Of a stretch of DNA of 64,000 bases, positions 51,448 to 61,188 are shown piece by piece. The DNA comes from Cryobacterium sinapicolor (GTDB taxonomy: Bacteria; Actinomycetota; Actinomycetes; Actinomycetales; Microbacteriaceae). Both the position numbers and the translations under genes were made by a program. Position 1 is the first letter of the stretch, and the number at the start of each line of letters is the position of its first letter. The notes beneath the pieces were generated by a model. It was not told the DNA's origin. It made no database searches and worked only from the letters and a program-made list of their open reading frames with translations. The DNA is taken from assembly GCF_004403465.1 (NCBI RefSeq), contig NZ_SOGQ01000032.1, positions 27,795 through 91,794 of the forward strand, read 5' to 3'.

Positions 51448-51684
51448 TTAGGAGCGCTGATCCTCGAGGAGGCGGCTCGACTCGTCGTGCCAGCTCTCCG
51501 CGATGGCGGCGAGCTTCTCCTGGTGCTTGCGACCGTGGTGTGCACAGAACAACAGCTCGCTGTTGTTCACGACCACACGGATGTAGGCCTGAGCCCCACA
51601 CGCATCACAGCGGTCTGCCGCGGTGAGCTGGTGGGGAGCCTTCTCTTGGTTGATGGCACCATTCTCGGCTGCGATCTGGGACAT
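51448..51684 (-). CDS. DUF7455 small zinc-binding-like protein
   Basis: A 78-residue protein with CDACG and, 17 residues on, FCAHH, a C-x2-C...C-x2-H pattern that could bind zinc. The rest is charged and helical. I recognise it as the actinobacterial DUF7455 family, which usually sits near sigA and the topoisomerase gene as here. Its function is unknown; a role in RNA polymerase or DNA binding is a guess. The ATG 51684 has a strong GGAGGAAA Shine-Dalgarno four bases upstream. It is divergent from parE. Confidence 0.82.
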   Translation of the reverse strand: MSQIAAENGAINQEKAPHQLTAADRCDACGAQAYIRVVVNNSELLFCAHHGRKHQEKLAAIAESWHDESSRLLEDQRS

Positions 51685-51841
51685 GGTTTCCTCCTCCAGA
51701 CTGATACCAACTGATACCAATTTAACCTGTACTCCATGGAAACACGGTCCGGCGCGGATATCGAGTCGGGGGACCGCTATTTCGCTCACCGCGTAGTGCA
51801 CTTCGATCGGGTGTCGACGTCTGGCGGGGAGCGCCGACCGG

Positions 51842-51847
51842 TATTCT
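51842..51847 (+). promoter_or_regulatory. Candidate -10 box TATTCT of the topoisomerase B gene
   Basis: TATTCT lies eight bases before the GTG at 51856. The spacing allows a leaderless or nearly leaderless message. Confidence 0.4.
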
Positions 51848-51855
51848 TGATTGTT

Positions 51856-53937
51856 GTGAGTTCTTCTGATTATTCCGCCCGCCACCTGTCTGTACTCGAA
51901 GGGCTGGAAGCGGTTCGCAAACGTCCGGGCATGTACATCGGGTCCACCGACTCGCGGGGGCTCATGCACTGTCTCTGGGAGATCATCGACAACTCGGTCG
52001 ACGAGGCGTTGGGTGGATTCGGCAGCAGCATCGATATCGTGCTTCACGCGGACGAGAGCGTCGAAGTGCGCGACACGGCCCGCGGTGTGCCGGTTGACAT
52101 CGAGCCCAAAACGGGACTGACCGGGGTCGAGGTCGTCTTCACCAAACTGCACGCGGGCGGCAAGTTCGGCAGCGGGTCGTATGCGGCGTCCGGCGGACTG
52201 CACGGTGTGGGGGCATCCGTTGTCAACGCCCTGTCCGAACGTCTCGACGTCGAAGTCGACCGAGACGGCAAGACCTGGGCAATGTCCTTCCACCGTGGCG
52301 AACCGGGGATCTTCGCGGATTCGGGCGAGAAGAGCCCCGACGCGCCCTTCACACCCTTCGAGAAGCAGAGTGAGCTCCGCGTCATCGGCAAAGTCAAGCG
52401 TGGCGTGACCGGCACGCGAGTGCGCTACTGGGCCGACCGCCAGATCTTCACCAAGGGCGCGGCATTTCAGACCGAGGAATTGCTCGAACGGGCGCGCCAG
52501 ACGGCCTTCCTCGTGCCGGGCCTGGGGATCGAGATCGCGGACCAGCGCACTGACGTGCACGTGCTCAAGTCCTTCAAGTTCGAGGGTGGGATCTCGGAGT
52601 TCGTCGACCACCTCGCCACCGACAGCCCGATCACCGACACCTGGCGCCTCACCGGCAATGGGACCTTCCGGGAGACCGTCCCGGTTCTGACCCCCACGGG
52701 CGCCATGGTGCCCACCGAGCTGGTCCGGGACTGCGCCGTGGATATCGCCCTTCGCTGGGGGACAGGGTACGACACCGTCGTCCGCAGTTTCGTGAACATC
52801 ATAGCCACGCCGAAGGGCGGAACGCACCAGGCCGGTTTCGACGCGGGCCTGCTCAAATTTCTCCGTGCCCAGGTTGAGTTGAACGCCCGTCGACTCAAAA
52901 TGGGGTCCGACAAGCTGGAGAAAGACGACGTGATGGCCGGCCTCACCGCAGTGCTCACCGTGCGGCTGCCCGAGCCTCAGTTCGAGGGGCAGACCAAGGA
53001 GGTGCTCGGCACACCCGCGGTTCGCGCCATCGTCGCCAACGTCGTCGCCCAGGCCATGAACGAGCGATTCGTGTCGACGAAGCGGGACGACAAGATGCAG
53101 GCCGCGGTCGTGCTGGACAAGATCGTGGCCGAGATGAAATCGCGCATCTCGGCTCGTGCCCACAAGGAGACCCAGCGCCGCAAGAACGCACTGGAGAGTT
53201 CGTCTCTACCCGCAAAACTGGTCGACTGCCGCAGCAACGACGTGTCGACGAGTGAACTCTTCATCGTCGAAGGAGACTCCGCACTGGGAACAGCCAAGCT
53301 CGCTCGGGATAGTGAACACCAGGCGCTCCTGCCCATTCGCGGCAAGATCCTGAACGTGCAGAAGGCATCCGTCGCCGACATGCTGTCCAACGTCGAGTGC
53401 GCATCGATCATCCAGGTGATCGGCGCCGGTTCCGGCCGGAGTTTCGACCTGTCCGCCGCCCGCTACGGCAAGGTCATCATTATGAGCGACGCGGACGTGG
53501 ACGGCGCGCACATCCGGACGCTGTTGCTCACCCTGTTCTTCCGCTACATGCGCCCGATGATCACGGAGGGCCGCGTTTTCGCGGCCGTCCCGCCACTCCA
53601 CCGGGTCGTGGTGATGAACCCGGGGACGAAGCCTAATGAAACCATCTACACCTATTCGGAGGTCGAACTTCAGGCCGTCCTTGCCGGCCTCAAAAAGAGC
53701 GGAAAGCGCTATCAGGATCCGATCCAGCGGTACAAGGGTCTGGGCGAGATGGATGCCGACCAGCTTGCGACAACGACGATGGAGCGGGCGCACCGCACTC
53801 TGCGCCGGGTGAGGGTCGCCGACGCCGAGATGGCCGGAAACGTTTTCGAACTCCTGATGGGCAACGACGTCGCCCCGCGCAAGGAATTCATCATCGAAAG
53901 TTCGGACAAACTCAGTCGCGACCGCATCGACGTGTGA
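51856..53937 (+). CDS. parE: Type IIA topoisomerase subunit B (ParE/GyrB-like)
   Basis: A 693-residue ATPase subunit of a type II topoisomerase. The GHKL ATP site starts with VLEGLEAVRKRPGMYIG and has EIIDNSVDEALGG and ASGGLHGVGASVVNALS. The TOPRIM domain has FIVEGDSALGTAKLAR, LPIRGKILNVQKAS and MSDADVDGAHIRTLLL. The C-terminus is PIQRYKGLGEMDADQLATTT. A separate gyrase is usually present near oriC in these genomes, so this pair is taken as topoisomerase IV; that is an inference. Its partner subunit A is encoded at 54721-57204 in the opposite direction, with an SDR gene between. Confidence 0.9.
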   Translation: MSSSDYSARHLSVLEGLEAVRKRPGMYIGSTDSRGLMHCLWEIIDNSVDEALGGFGSSIDIVLHADESVEVRDTARGVPVDIEPKTGLTGVEVVFTKLHAGGKFGSGSYAASGGLHGVGASVVNALSERLDVEVDRDGKTWAMSFHRGEPGIFADSGEKSPDAPFTPFEKQSELRVIGKVKRGVTGTRVRYWADRQIFTKGAAFQTEELLERARQTAFLVPGLGIEIADQRTDVHVLKSFKFEGGISEFVDHLATDSPITDTWRLTGNGTFRETVPVLTPTGAMVPTELVRDCAVDIALRWGTGYDTVVRSFVNIIATPKGGTHQAGFDAGLLKFLRAQVELNARRLKMGSDKLEKDDVMAGLTAVLTVRLPEPQFEGQTKEVLGTPAVRAIVANVVAQAMNERFVSTKRDDKMQAAVVLDKIVAEMKSRISARAHKETQRRKNALESSSLPAKLVDCRSNDVSTSELFIVEGDSALGTAKLARDSEHQALLPIRGKILNVQKASVADMLSNVECASIIQVIGAGSGRSFDLSAARYGKVIIMSDADVDGAHIRTLLLTLFFRYMRPMITEGRVFAAVPPLHRVVVMNPGTKPNETIYTYSEVELQAVLAGLKKSGKRYQDPIQRYKGLGEMDADQLATTTMERAHRTLRRVRVADAEMAGNVFELLMGNDVAPRKEFIIESSDKLSRDRIDV

Positions 53938-53955
53938 TGACCCGGGCCGGGCGTC

Positions 53956-54654
53956 TCACGATTGGAAGGACGTGCTCGCCAGGTCCCGCTCGCCGTTGAT
54001 GATGGCGTCGACGACGCGCTGGGCAACGACAACGGGGGAGTAGCCGGCCGGCAGGCGCGGGGCGGTCCCTTGGATCGGGTGAGTGGAGAGTTCCGTCTCG
54101 GTATGGCCGGGCCGGGCGTCCAAGATACGGATGCCGCTGCGGCGCAGTTCCCGGCCGGCGGCCTGTCCGAAGGCCGCGAGGGCGGCCTTGGACGCCGAGT
54201 AGGCGGCGAGATTGGCGGTCGGGCTTTCGCTGACGACCCCACTGAGCGTGACGACGAAGGGGTCGCGGCCCTGCTCGGCGGATTCGGTCAGCGCGAATCG
54301 GGCGGCCCGCAGCAGGCGGATCGGCGCCAGCGTGTTCAGGGCGAACAGCTCCGTGAGCGTTTCGTCACTCACCTCCGTCGCGGGCCCGAACGCGACAACC
54401 CCCGCGGCGTTGATGATGCCGTCGAGCCGCCCGTTGACTCGAATCGACTCGGCGACGAGAGCCGGAATCGCCTCCGGGTCGGTCAGGTCGGCGGCGAGAC
54501 GGGTCCCGGGGATCGACAGCGCCTCAAGTTTCGCCTGGTCGCGCCCGCTCAGGACGAGTCGGGCGCCTCCGGCAGCCAGAAGTCGGGCGATTTCACGTCC
54601 CAGACCCCCCGAGGCGCCGAGGACGAGAATGGCGGAGTCGTCGAGGTGTGTCAT
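53956..54654 (-). CDS. Short-chain dehydrogenase/reductase
   Basis: A 232-residue SDR enzyme. The NAD(P)-binding VLGASGGLGREIARLLAAGG, the NAAGV motif, the catalytic Ser in VTLSGVVSESPTA and the YSASKAALAAFGQA Tyr-Lys pair are present. The substrate is unknown. ATG 54654 is chosen since TATGGT lies six bases upstream. It sits between the convergent topoisomerase subunit genes and ends 18 bases from the parE stop, with no sign of a shared role. Confidence 0.9.
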   Translation of the reverse strand: MTHLDDSAILVLGASGGLGREIARLLAAGGARLVLSGRDQAKLEALSIPGTRLAADLTDPEAIPALVAESIRVNGRLDGIINAAGVVAFGPATEVSDETLTELFALNTLAPIRLLRAARFALTESAEQGRDPFVVTLSGVVSESPTANLAAYSASKAALAAFGQAAGRELRRSGIRILDARPGHTETELSTHPIQGTAPRLPAGYSPVVVAQRVVDAIINGERDLASTSFQS

Positions 54655-54660
54655 TTCGCC

Positions 54661-54666
54661 ACCATA
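54661..54666 (-). promoter_or_regulatory. -10 box TATGGT of the SDR gene
   Basis: On the minus strand TATGGT is followed by six bases and the ATG at 54654. Confidence 0.5.
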
Positions 54667-54720
54667 ACCCACCACCCTGCGCCCTGTCCTGCGGTTCCTG
54701 CTGGAGACAGCGCGAAGTGG

Positions 54721-57204
54721 TCAGCCGATCCGGGCGCCGATGGCACCGATCACGGAATCGAGCATGGCTCCGGATGCGTCACGCCGCGACCCCGATTCAG
54801 GCAGCGTTCGGGGCGTGCCATCTGAAGAGACCGCCCGGGCCGGAAGGGGACCCACCCACGCAACGGAGACGGTGTCTTCGCCCTTCAGGAATCGCTGGGA
54901 GCGCACGCCACCGGTTCCCCGGCCTTTTGCCGGGTATTCCGAGAAGTCGGAAACTTTGGCGCTGCCGGGATCGGTTCCGGTCAGCGTGTGGCTGCCGGTG
55001 GCGATGGTCGCGACCACGAGGACATCCTCGTTCCGTGCGTCCACGCTGGCGAAGTGAACCACGTGTGCGCCGGCGGTCAGCTTGATGCCGGCCATACCGC
55101 CGGCCGTGCGTCCCTGCGGGCGCACCGAGCCGGCCGGAAAGCGCAGCAGCTGGGAGTCGGAGGCGATGAAGACCAGTTCGTCGTCTTCCGCACCCTGCAC
55201 AGCGCCGACCACCACGTCCTTGGGCTTCAAGGCGATGATCTCGAAGTCTGGTTTGTTGGCCCAATCGCCCGCGGTGACGCGCTTCACGGTGCCCTGTCTG
55301 GTCCCGAGCACGATCGACCGTTCGGAGTCGAGCGCGACGAGCGCCAGAATCCTCTCGGCTTTGTTGGGCAAGGCCAGGTAATCGCTCACGCGCACGCCCG
55401 CCCCGAGCTGGACCGAGGTCGGCGGCAACACCGGGAGGTCGACGGGGGAGAAGCGGATGAGCCGCCCCAGGCTTGTGACCGCTCCGATCTCAGTTCGGCT
55501 GGTCGTGTCCAAAACGGAGAGGACGGCGTCATGCTTGCTGCGCCTCTGTGCCGGCGTGATCCGCTCCGGCAGGTCCGCAGTGTCGGCCGCAAGCTCCACC
55601 CGAGCGATCCTGCCCGTTGCGCTGAGGTAGACCCGGGTCGGGGTGTCCGTCACCTCGAGGATGGCGGCCTTCCGCTTGGCGGCGGCGCCGTTTGCGCCGG
55701 CGATACTCGCCGTCGCCTCGGTCAACAAGGTCCGCCGTGGCGTGCCGAAACGATCGGCCACCGAGGCGAGTTCGTCGGACACCAGAGTGCGGATGGACGC
55801 CTTACTGCCGAGAAGCTTCTCCAGGGCCGCGATCTCCGCCAGCAGTTGATCCCGCTCGTTTTCAAGTTCGATTCGGGAGAACCGGGTCAGGCGCCGCAGG
55901 CGGAGCTCGAGGATGTACTCGGCTTGAATCTGGCTCAGGTCGAAGACATCGATCAGCTTGGCGCGTGCCTGTTCGCTGTCATCGCTGGCGCGGATGACCT
56001 GGATCACCTCGTCGATGTCCAGGATCGCCACCAGCAGACCCTCGACGAGGTGCAGGCGCTCCTTGCGTCGGGCCAGCCGGTAAGCGGAGCGCCGGGTGAC
56101 GACCTCGATGCGGTGTCCGATGTAGACGAGCAACAGTTCCCGAAGTCCCAGCGTCTGCGGGCCGCCGTCGACGAGGGCGACCGCATTGATGTTGAAGGAG
56201 TCCTCGAGCGGGGTGACCCGGTACAGCTGCTCGAGCACGGCCTCCGGGCTGAAGCCGGTTTTGATCCCGATGACGAGTCGAAGTCCTTTGGTGCGGTCCG
56301 TCAGATCGGTGACATCGGAGATTCCGTTGAGCTTCTTGGAATTGACCCCATCCTTGATCTTCTCGATGACCCGCTCGGGGCCGACGAGGTAGGGGAGTTC
56401 CGTGACGACGAGACCTGCCTTGCGGGCGGTGATGGCTTCAACGGATACCCGTGCCCGGGTCTTGAAGCTGCCGCGGCCGGTCGCGTAGGCATCCTTGATT
56501 CCCGCCAATCCGACGATCGTGCCGCCGGTGGGCAGGTCAGGCCCGGGAACGAACTCCATCAGGTCTTCCAGGCTCGCGTTCGGGTGGGCGAGCAGATGTC
56601 GCGCCGCACCGACGACCTCGATCAGGTTGTGCGGTGCCATGTTGGTGGCCATGCCCACGGCGATACCGCTCGCACCGTTGACCAGCAGGTTCGGGTAGGC
56701 GGCCGGGAGAACGTCCGGCTGGGTGAGCTGATTGTCATAGTTGGGCACGAAATCGACGACGTCTTCGTCGAGAGTCTCCGTCATGGCCAAGGCGGGAGCG
56801 GCCAGCCTGGCCTCGGTGTAGCGAGGGGCCGCCGGGCCGTCATCAAGGGAGCCGAAGTTGCCGTGGCCGTCGATCAGGGGAACGCGCAGCGTGAATGCCT
56901 GCGCCATCCGCACGAGAGCGTCGTAGATCGCGGTGTCGCCATGCGGGTGCAGCTTGCCCATGACCTCGCCGACGACTCGAGCGGACTTGACGTGGCCGCG
57001 ATCGGGACGAAGCCCCATCTCGCTCATCTGATACAGAATGCGCCGTTGCACGGGCTTGAGTCCGTCCCTGGCGTCCGGGAGCGCCCGAGAGTAGATCACC
57101 GAATAGGCGTATTCGAGGAACGAGCCCTGCATCTCGGTGGAGACATCGACGTCTTCGATGCGCTCGGTGAACGTGGCGGGCGGGGTGCTGTCTTGACGGC
57201 TCAT
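54721..57204 (-). CDS. parC: Type IIA topoisomerase subunit A (ParC/GyrA-like)
   Basis: An 827-residue DNA breakage-reunion subunit. The N-terminal [20 protein letters not shown], the quinolone-determining region [18 protein letters not shown] and the catalytic Tyr129 in [14 protein letters not shown] are intact. A coiled-coil arm follows, and the C-terminal ~320 residues form the beta-pinwheel. The GyrA-box-like sequence is not obvious in the pinwheel, which favours topoisomerase IV over gyrase, but this is not decisive. It cleaves and rejoins DNA with the ParE-like subunit encoded downstream in the opposite direction. Confidence 0.9.
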   Translation of the reverse strand: MSRQDSTPPATFTERIEDVDVSTEMQGSFLEYAYSVIYSRALPDARDGLKPVQRRILYQMSEMGLRPDRGHVKSARVVGEVMGKLHPHGDTAIYDALVRMAQAFTLRVPLIDGHGNFGSLDDGPAAPRYTEARLAAPALAMTETLDEDVVDFVPNYDNQLTQPDVLPAAYPNLLVNGASGIAVGMATNMAPHNLIEVVGAARHLLAHPNASLEDLMEFVPGPDLPTGGTIVGLAGIKDAYATGRGSFKTRARVSVEAITARKAGLVVTELPYLVGPERVIEKIKDGVNSKKLNGISDVTDLTDRTKGLRLVIGIKTGFSPEAVLEQLYRVTPLEDSFNINAVALVDGGPQTLGLRELLLVYIGHRIEVVTRRSAYRLARRKERLHLVEGLLVAILDIDEVIQVIRASDDSEQARAKLIDVFDLSQIQAEYILELRLRRLTRFSRIELENERDQLLAEIAALEKLLGSKASIRTLVSDELASVADRFGTPRRTLLTEATASIAGANGAAAKRKAAILEVTDTPTRVYLSATGRIARVELAADTADLPERITPAQRRSKHDAVLSVLDTTSRTEIGAVTSLGRLIRFSPVDLPVLPPTSVQLGAGVRVSDYLALPNKAERILALVALDSERSIVLGTRQGTVKRVTAGDWANKPDFEIIALKPKDVVVGAVQGAEDDELVFIASDSQLLRFPAGSVRPQGRTAGGMAGIKLTAGAHVVHFASVDARNEDVLVVATIATGSHTLTGTDPGSAKVSDFSEYPAKGRGTGGVRSQRFLKGEDTVSVAWVGPLPARAVSSDGTPRTLPESGSRRDASGAMLDSVIGAIGARIG

Positions 57205-57295
57205 TCGTGAATTCTGCTGAGGCGTGCGTTGCGGGACGCGCGCTGTCGGGTAGGCGCTGGATCGATTCGGCTTTGTCTATGTCAAACTTGGCACG

Positions 57296-58441
57296 ATGCC
57301 TTCTATGCTACCGGCCCGCCAATTCAGCACCCTTCGCCTTGCCGACGTACTCACATCTTCCCTCGCGTCGGTCCAGGGTCTTCCCAATCCACTACGCCTC
57401 GTTCCGACGAACAAAACGGTCGTTGTTCTCGCGGACGGCCTGGGAATCAGTTCCCTGCGCGCCCGGGCCGGGCACGCCCGGTTCCTGAAGTCGCTGCTGA
57501 CCAAGTCCAGCGTGATCGACGGGGTCTTCCCGTCCACCACCGCGGCGGGGATCACGACCCTCGCCACGGGTGTCGCCCCTGGGCAGCACGGCCTCGTCGG
57601 CTACCGGGTCCGAGACGCCGACAGGGACCGCGTGGTGAACCAGCTGACCGGCTGGGATGACGGGATGCGGCCGGAGACCTGGCAGCGCGTGCGCACAGTC
57701 TTCGAACGGGCGGCGGATGCCGGCGTTCCCGGTTTCGCTATCGGACCCCGCCGCTATTCCGCATCCGGTTTCACCCAGGCGGCGCTTCGCGGTGCGCGCT
57801 ATGTGCCGGCGGAGAGCGTGTCCGACAGGTTCGCCGCCGCCAGGCACCTTCTGGACACCGAGCCGCGCGCCCTCGTCTACCTCTATGTCCCCGAGCTGGA
57901 TGTGGCCGCCCACGCCCACGGCTGGGAGTCCGACCGGTGGCTGGCTGCGTTGGAAGTCCTCGACGATGCGACCGCCCGCTTCGCCGCAGGACTCACGGCC
58001 GACGAGGGGCTCCTGCTCACGGCCGACCATGGCATCATCGACGTCCCGGCGACCAGTCACGTGCTCTTCGACACGGTTCCCGAACTCGTCGGCGGCGTCC
58101 GGCACATCGGCGGGGACCCACGCTGCCTGCACCTCTACCTCGAACCCGAAGCGGTCGACGAGGCCGCCGCGGCTCTTGCCGACACGTGGCGCGCCGTCGA
58201 GGGCCACCGCGCCTGGATCTTCACGCGCACTGAGGCTGTCGAGTCCGGTCTCTTCGGCGATGTTTCGCCCGATGTCTTGCCGCGCATCGGCGACGTCATC
58301 GTCGCCGCACGCAAACTCATCGCCTACTACGACTCCCGAGAGCCGAACCAATCCGCACGGTCGATGGTCGGTCAGCACGGATCTCTGACGGATGAGGAAC
58401 TCCGGGTACCGCTGATCAGATCAGGGGCATTCTCCGCCTGA
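57296..58441 (+). CDS. Alkaline phosphatase superfamily / nucleotide pyrophosphatase-like protein
   Basis: A 381-residue enzyme of the type I phosphodiesterase/nucleotide pyrophosphatase family. Metal-binding and nucleophile parts are VVVLADGLGISSLRARAG, FPSTTAAGITTLATGVAPGQ (with the Thr nucleophile region), GLVGYRV, VPELDVAAHAHGWES and LLTADHGIIDVPA. There is no signal peptide, so it is probably cytosolic. The substrate is unknown. The ATG 57296 is divergent from parC. It ends 17 bases before the convergent DUF3043 gene. Confidence 0.87.
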   Translation: MPSMLPARQFSTLRLADVLTSSLASVQGLPNPLRLVPTNKTVVVLADGLGISSLRARAGHARFLKSLLTKSSVIDGVFPSTTAAGITTLATGVAPGQHGLVGYRVRDADRDRVVNQLTGWDDGMRPETWQRVRTVFERAADAGVPGFAIGPRRYSASGFTQAALRGARYVPAESVSDRFAAARHLLDTEPRALVYLYVPELDVAAHAHGWESDRWLAALEVLDDATARFAAGLTADEGLLLTADHGIIDVPATSHVLFDTVPELVGGVRHIGGDPRCLHLYLEPEAVDEAAAALADTWRAVEGHRAWIFTRTEAVESGLFGDVSPDVLPRIGDVIVAARKLIAYYDSREPNQSARSMVGQHGSLTDEELRVPLIRSGAFSA

Positions 58442-58458
58442 GCGTTGGAGAACGGACC

Positions 58459-59055
58459 TCAGGACGGGTACTGTCCGCGCTTGACCTGGGGCTTGGGCAG
58501 ACGTAAGACGCGCAGTTGCAACGCCCGCATTGCCGCGTACCAGCGAACCCGCTCGGCCTTCTGTACTCCGAACTTGGCATTGAGCTTGCGGGTGACGATG
58601 AAGCCCAGGATGATGCAGTCGACCACGGCGACGATAACGAAGGCCCACAGAGCGAGGAAACCGTAGGTCTGGATGGCCGGGTCGGGGAAGACGCTCAGCA
58701 GGATCACGAGGAACATCACCGGGATCATGAATTCGCCCACGTTGAAGCGAGCGTCGACGAAATCGCGAACGAAGCGCTTCTGCAGGCCGCGGTCCCGCAT
58801 CGGGAGGTATTTTTCGTCCCCCGCAGCCATCCCGATCCGAGTGCGCTCGCGAGTCTCAGCGGCCTTGCTTCTGGCCTGCTTGGCCGCGAGCTTTCGGTCG
58901 TCCGGAACCAGAGGGCGCCGGTTCAGGGCCTCCTGCTGTTTCCGGCTGGGCGTCGCCTGCCCTTTGCCGACGGGGTGGCCGGCCGCGAGACGAGACTTCG
59001 TCTCTTCCGGGGTCTCCATGGATGGTTGTGCGTCTGGGTTCACAGGCTTAGCCAC
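58459..59055 (-). CDS. DUF3043 domain-containing membrane protein
   Basis: A 198-residue actinobacterial DUF3043 protein. The N-terminal half is charged (NRRPLVPDDRKLAAKQARSK, then GMAAGDEKYLPMRDRGLQKR); then two membrane helices (about residues 115-133 and 140-160) follow. The function is unknown. The GTG at 59055 is chosen because AAGGA lies six bases upstream and family members begin MAKP or MAKR; a TTG five codons earlier lacks support. It is divergent from the dipeptidase gene across 37 bases. Confidence 0.87.
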   Translation of the reverse strand: MAKPVNPDAQPSMETPEETKSRLAAGHPVGKGQATPSRKQQEALNRRPLVPDDRKLAAKQARSKAAETRERTRIGMAAGDEKYLPMRDRGLQKRFVRDFVDARFNVGEFMIPVMFLVILLSVFPDPAIQTYGFLALWAFVIVAVVDCIILGFIVTRKLNAKFGVQKAERVRWYAAMRALQLRVLRLPKPQVKRGQYPS

Positions 59056-59080
59056 ATCAGTTCCTTGCAATTGGTTGCCT

Positions 59081-59086
59081 TAAGAT
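59081..59086 (+). promoter_or_regulatory. -10 box TAAGAT of the M20 dipeptidase gene
   Basis: TAAGAT is followed by six bases and the ATG at 59093; leaderless spacing. Confidence 0.5.
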
Positions 59087-59092
59087 TACCCG

Positions 59093-60514
59093 ATGACCGA
59101 TATTCGAGAAACAGCTCCCACGGCAATCTCCCCGGCCGCACCGGCTCTTCGCGCGGCCGTCGAGCGAGGCCTTCCCACCACCATCGCAGATCTGTGCTCC
59201 CTGGTGCGGATTCCCTCCGTATCCTGGGACGCCTTCGACGCTCGACAGGTCGCCGCCAGCGCCGATGCCGTCGCGAACCTTGTCCGCGGTCTCGGGGTGT
59301 TCGAATCCGTTGAAATCAAGACGGCCGGGATCCCGGGCGGTGCCGAGCTCGGCCACCCGGCCGTTCTGGCCACGCGCGCCGCTCGGAACGGGCGCCCGAC
59401 AGTTCTGCTCTACGCCCACCACGATGTGCAACCTCCCGGCCAGGATGCTGACTGGGACTCCAACCCCTTCGAACCGACGGTGCGCGGCGACCGCCTTTAC
59501 GGACGCGGCGCCGCGGACGACAAAGCGGGCGTCATGGTACACATCGCCTCGATCCGAGCTCTCGTGGAGGCTGAAGGACCCGACTTCGACCTTGGCCTGG
59601 CGCTCTTCATCGAGGGGGAGGAAGAGTTCGGCAGCCGGTCCTTCGCCACCTTCCTGGGGGAGAACCGGGAGGCCTTGCGGGCGGATGCCATCGTCGTCGC
59701 GGACTCGAACAACTGGGACATCAACACCCCGGCGCTGACCACGGCACTGCGCGGCAACGTCACCTTCCGTCTGACCGTTCGCACTCTTGACCACGCATCG
59801 CATTCAGGTATGTTCGGGGGAGCTGTTCCCGACGCGATGATGGCAGCCGTTCGCCTCCTCGACAGCCTCTACGCCGAGGACGGCTCTGTCGCCGTCGCCG
59901 GGCTGACGAGCATCAACGTTCCGACCCCCGACTACTCCGTGGAGCAGCTCCGCTTGGAGACCGGGCTCACCGACGGCGTCAGCCCGATCGGGCACGGCTC
60001 GGTCCTCAGCCGGATCTGGTCCCAGCCGTCCATTACGGTCACCGGGATCGATGCACCGTCCGTGGCCAACGCGTCGAACACCCTCACGCCGGCCGTCACC
60101 GTACGTGTCAGCACCCGGATCGCTCCCGGTCAGCCGGCCGACGAGGCCTTCCGCGCGCTCGAGGCGCACCTGCGCGCCATGGCTCCCTTCGGTGCCCGAA
60201 TCGACATCGACGACGTCGACACGGGGGAGGCCTTCCTGGTGGACACCGGCGGCTGGGCCGTCGCCGAGACGCGAAGCGCCATGGCCGAAGCGTGGGGTGA
60301 AAGCCCGGTGGACATCGGCGTCGGCGGATCAATCCCCTTCATCGCCGATCTGGTCCGCGTGTTCCCGGAGGCACAGATCTTGGTCACCGGGGTCGAAGAC
60401 CCCGATTCCAGGGCGCACAGCCCGAACGAATCTTTGCACCTCGGTGTGTTCAAGCGGGCCATCCTCAGCGAGGCCTTCCTTCTCGGCCGCTTGAACCAGC
60501 GCACCGAACGATGA
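59093..60514 (+). CDS. M20 family dipeptidase
   Basis: A 473-residue metallopeptidase of the M20/ArgE-DapE-CNDP family. Zinc-ligand segments are LLYAHHDVQPPG, LYGRGAADDKAGVMVHI (bridging Asp) and FIEGEEEFGSRSF (catalytic Glu), with the dimerisation lid domain at about 195-330 and the final His in SRAHSPNESLHLG. It hydrolyses dipeptides or N-acyl amino acids; the exact substrate is unknown. The start follows TAAGAT by six bases. It is monocistronic. Confidence 0.92.
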   Translation: MTDIRETAPTAISPAAPALRAAVERGLPTTIADLCSLVRIPSVSWDAFDARQVAASADAVANLVRGLGVFESVEIKTAGIPGGAELGHPAVLATRAARNGRPTVLLYAHHDVQPPGQDADWDSNPFEPTVRGDRLYGRGAADDKAGVMVHIASIRALVEAEGPDFDLGLALFIEGEEEFGSRSFATFLGENREALRADAIVVADSNNWDINTPALTTALRGNVTFRLTVRTLDHASHSGMFGGAVPDAMMAAVRLLDSLYAEDGSVAVAGLTSINVPTPDYSVEQLRLETGLTDGVSPIGHGSVLSRIWSQPSITVTGIDAPSVANASNTLTPAVTVRVSTRIAPGQPADEAFRALEAHLRAMAPFGARIDIDDVDTGEAFLVDTGGWAVAETRSAMAEAWGESPVDIGVGGSIPFIADLVRVFPEAQILVTGVEDPDSRAHSPNESLHLGVFKRAILSEAFLLGRLNQRTER

Positions 60515-60652
60515 CCTCACCGTGCGGGGCTGAGAGCCGGGAATGAACGGGGTGCATTCCCGGCATTGCTCGGTAGAATCTGCGTGGAATCCAGCGGACA
60601 TCCGGCCGCTGCACACGACCACGCAAGAACGATGCGAACAATGAGGAGCCCC

Positions 60653-61009
60653 ATGACCGACACAGTCGTCACCAGCACAGCCGCCCATGGCGTGGGTCTG
60701 AGCGCCGCCGCCGCCGACAAGGTGCGGAGCCTGCTCGCCCAGGAGGGAAGAGAAGACCTTCGCCTGCGCGTCGCCGTGCAACCCGGCGGCTGTTCCGGCC
60801 TCATCTACCAGCTGTATTTCGATGAGCGAGTGCTCGAAGGGGACGCGCTGGTCGACTTCGATGGGGTCGAGGTCGTCGTCGACAAAATGAGTGTTCCCTA
60901 CCTGGATGGGGCATCCATCGACTTCGAGGACACCATCCAGAAGCAGGGGTTCACCATCGACAATCCCAATGCCGGCGGCAGTTGCGCGTGTGGAGATTCC
61001 TTCAGTTGA
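60653..61009 (+). CDS. erpA: Iron-sulfur cluster insertion protein, HesB/IscA/ErpA family
   Basis: A 118-residue A-type iron-sulfur carrier. The three ligand cysteines are seen in QPGGCSGLIYQ and the C-terminal GGSCACGDSFS; the rest follows the family fold (VEVVVDKMSVPYLDGASIDF). It delivers clusters to apoproteins such as LipA. ATG 60653 has a GAGGAG Shine-Dalgarno four bases upstream. In actinobacteria it often lies just upstream of the cytochrome oxidase genes, as here. Confidence 0.92.
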   Translation: MTDTVVTSTAAHGVGLSAAAADKVRSLLAQEGREDLRLRVAVQPGGCSGLIYQLYFDERVLEGDALVDFDGVEVVVDKMSVPYLDGASIDFEDTIQKQGFTIDNPNAGGSCACGDSFS

Positions 61010-61137
61010 TCCCGCAGCTTCAATTGAACAGCAACGGAACGACAGCACTGCGAATACTGCGACTGGCGGCGAATTCGTTACCTCAGGCGGCCTGTTCTTG
61101 CACAACGGAACGTGCCACCCGCAGTAGGCTTGAAGTC

Positions 61138-61143
61138 TATAAA
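61138..61143 (+). promoter_or_regulatory. -10 box TATAAA upstream of ctaC
   Basis: TATAAA lies about 45 bases before the GTG at 61189. It is a good -10 match, but no -35 is evident in the GC-rich upstream DNA. It probably drives the ctaC-ctaD-ctaF operon. Confidence 0.45.
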
Positions 61144-61188
61144 AGCACTTTCCGTTAAGTGTCGTCGAGTCTCACCGAAAGGTTACTG

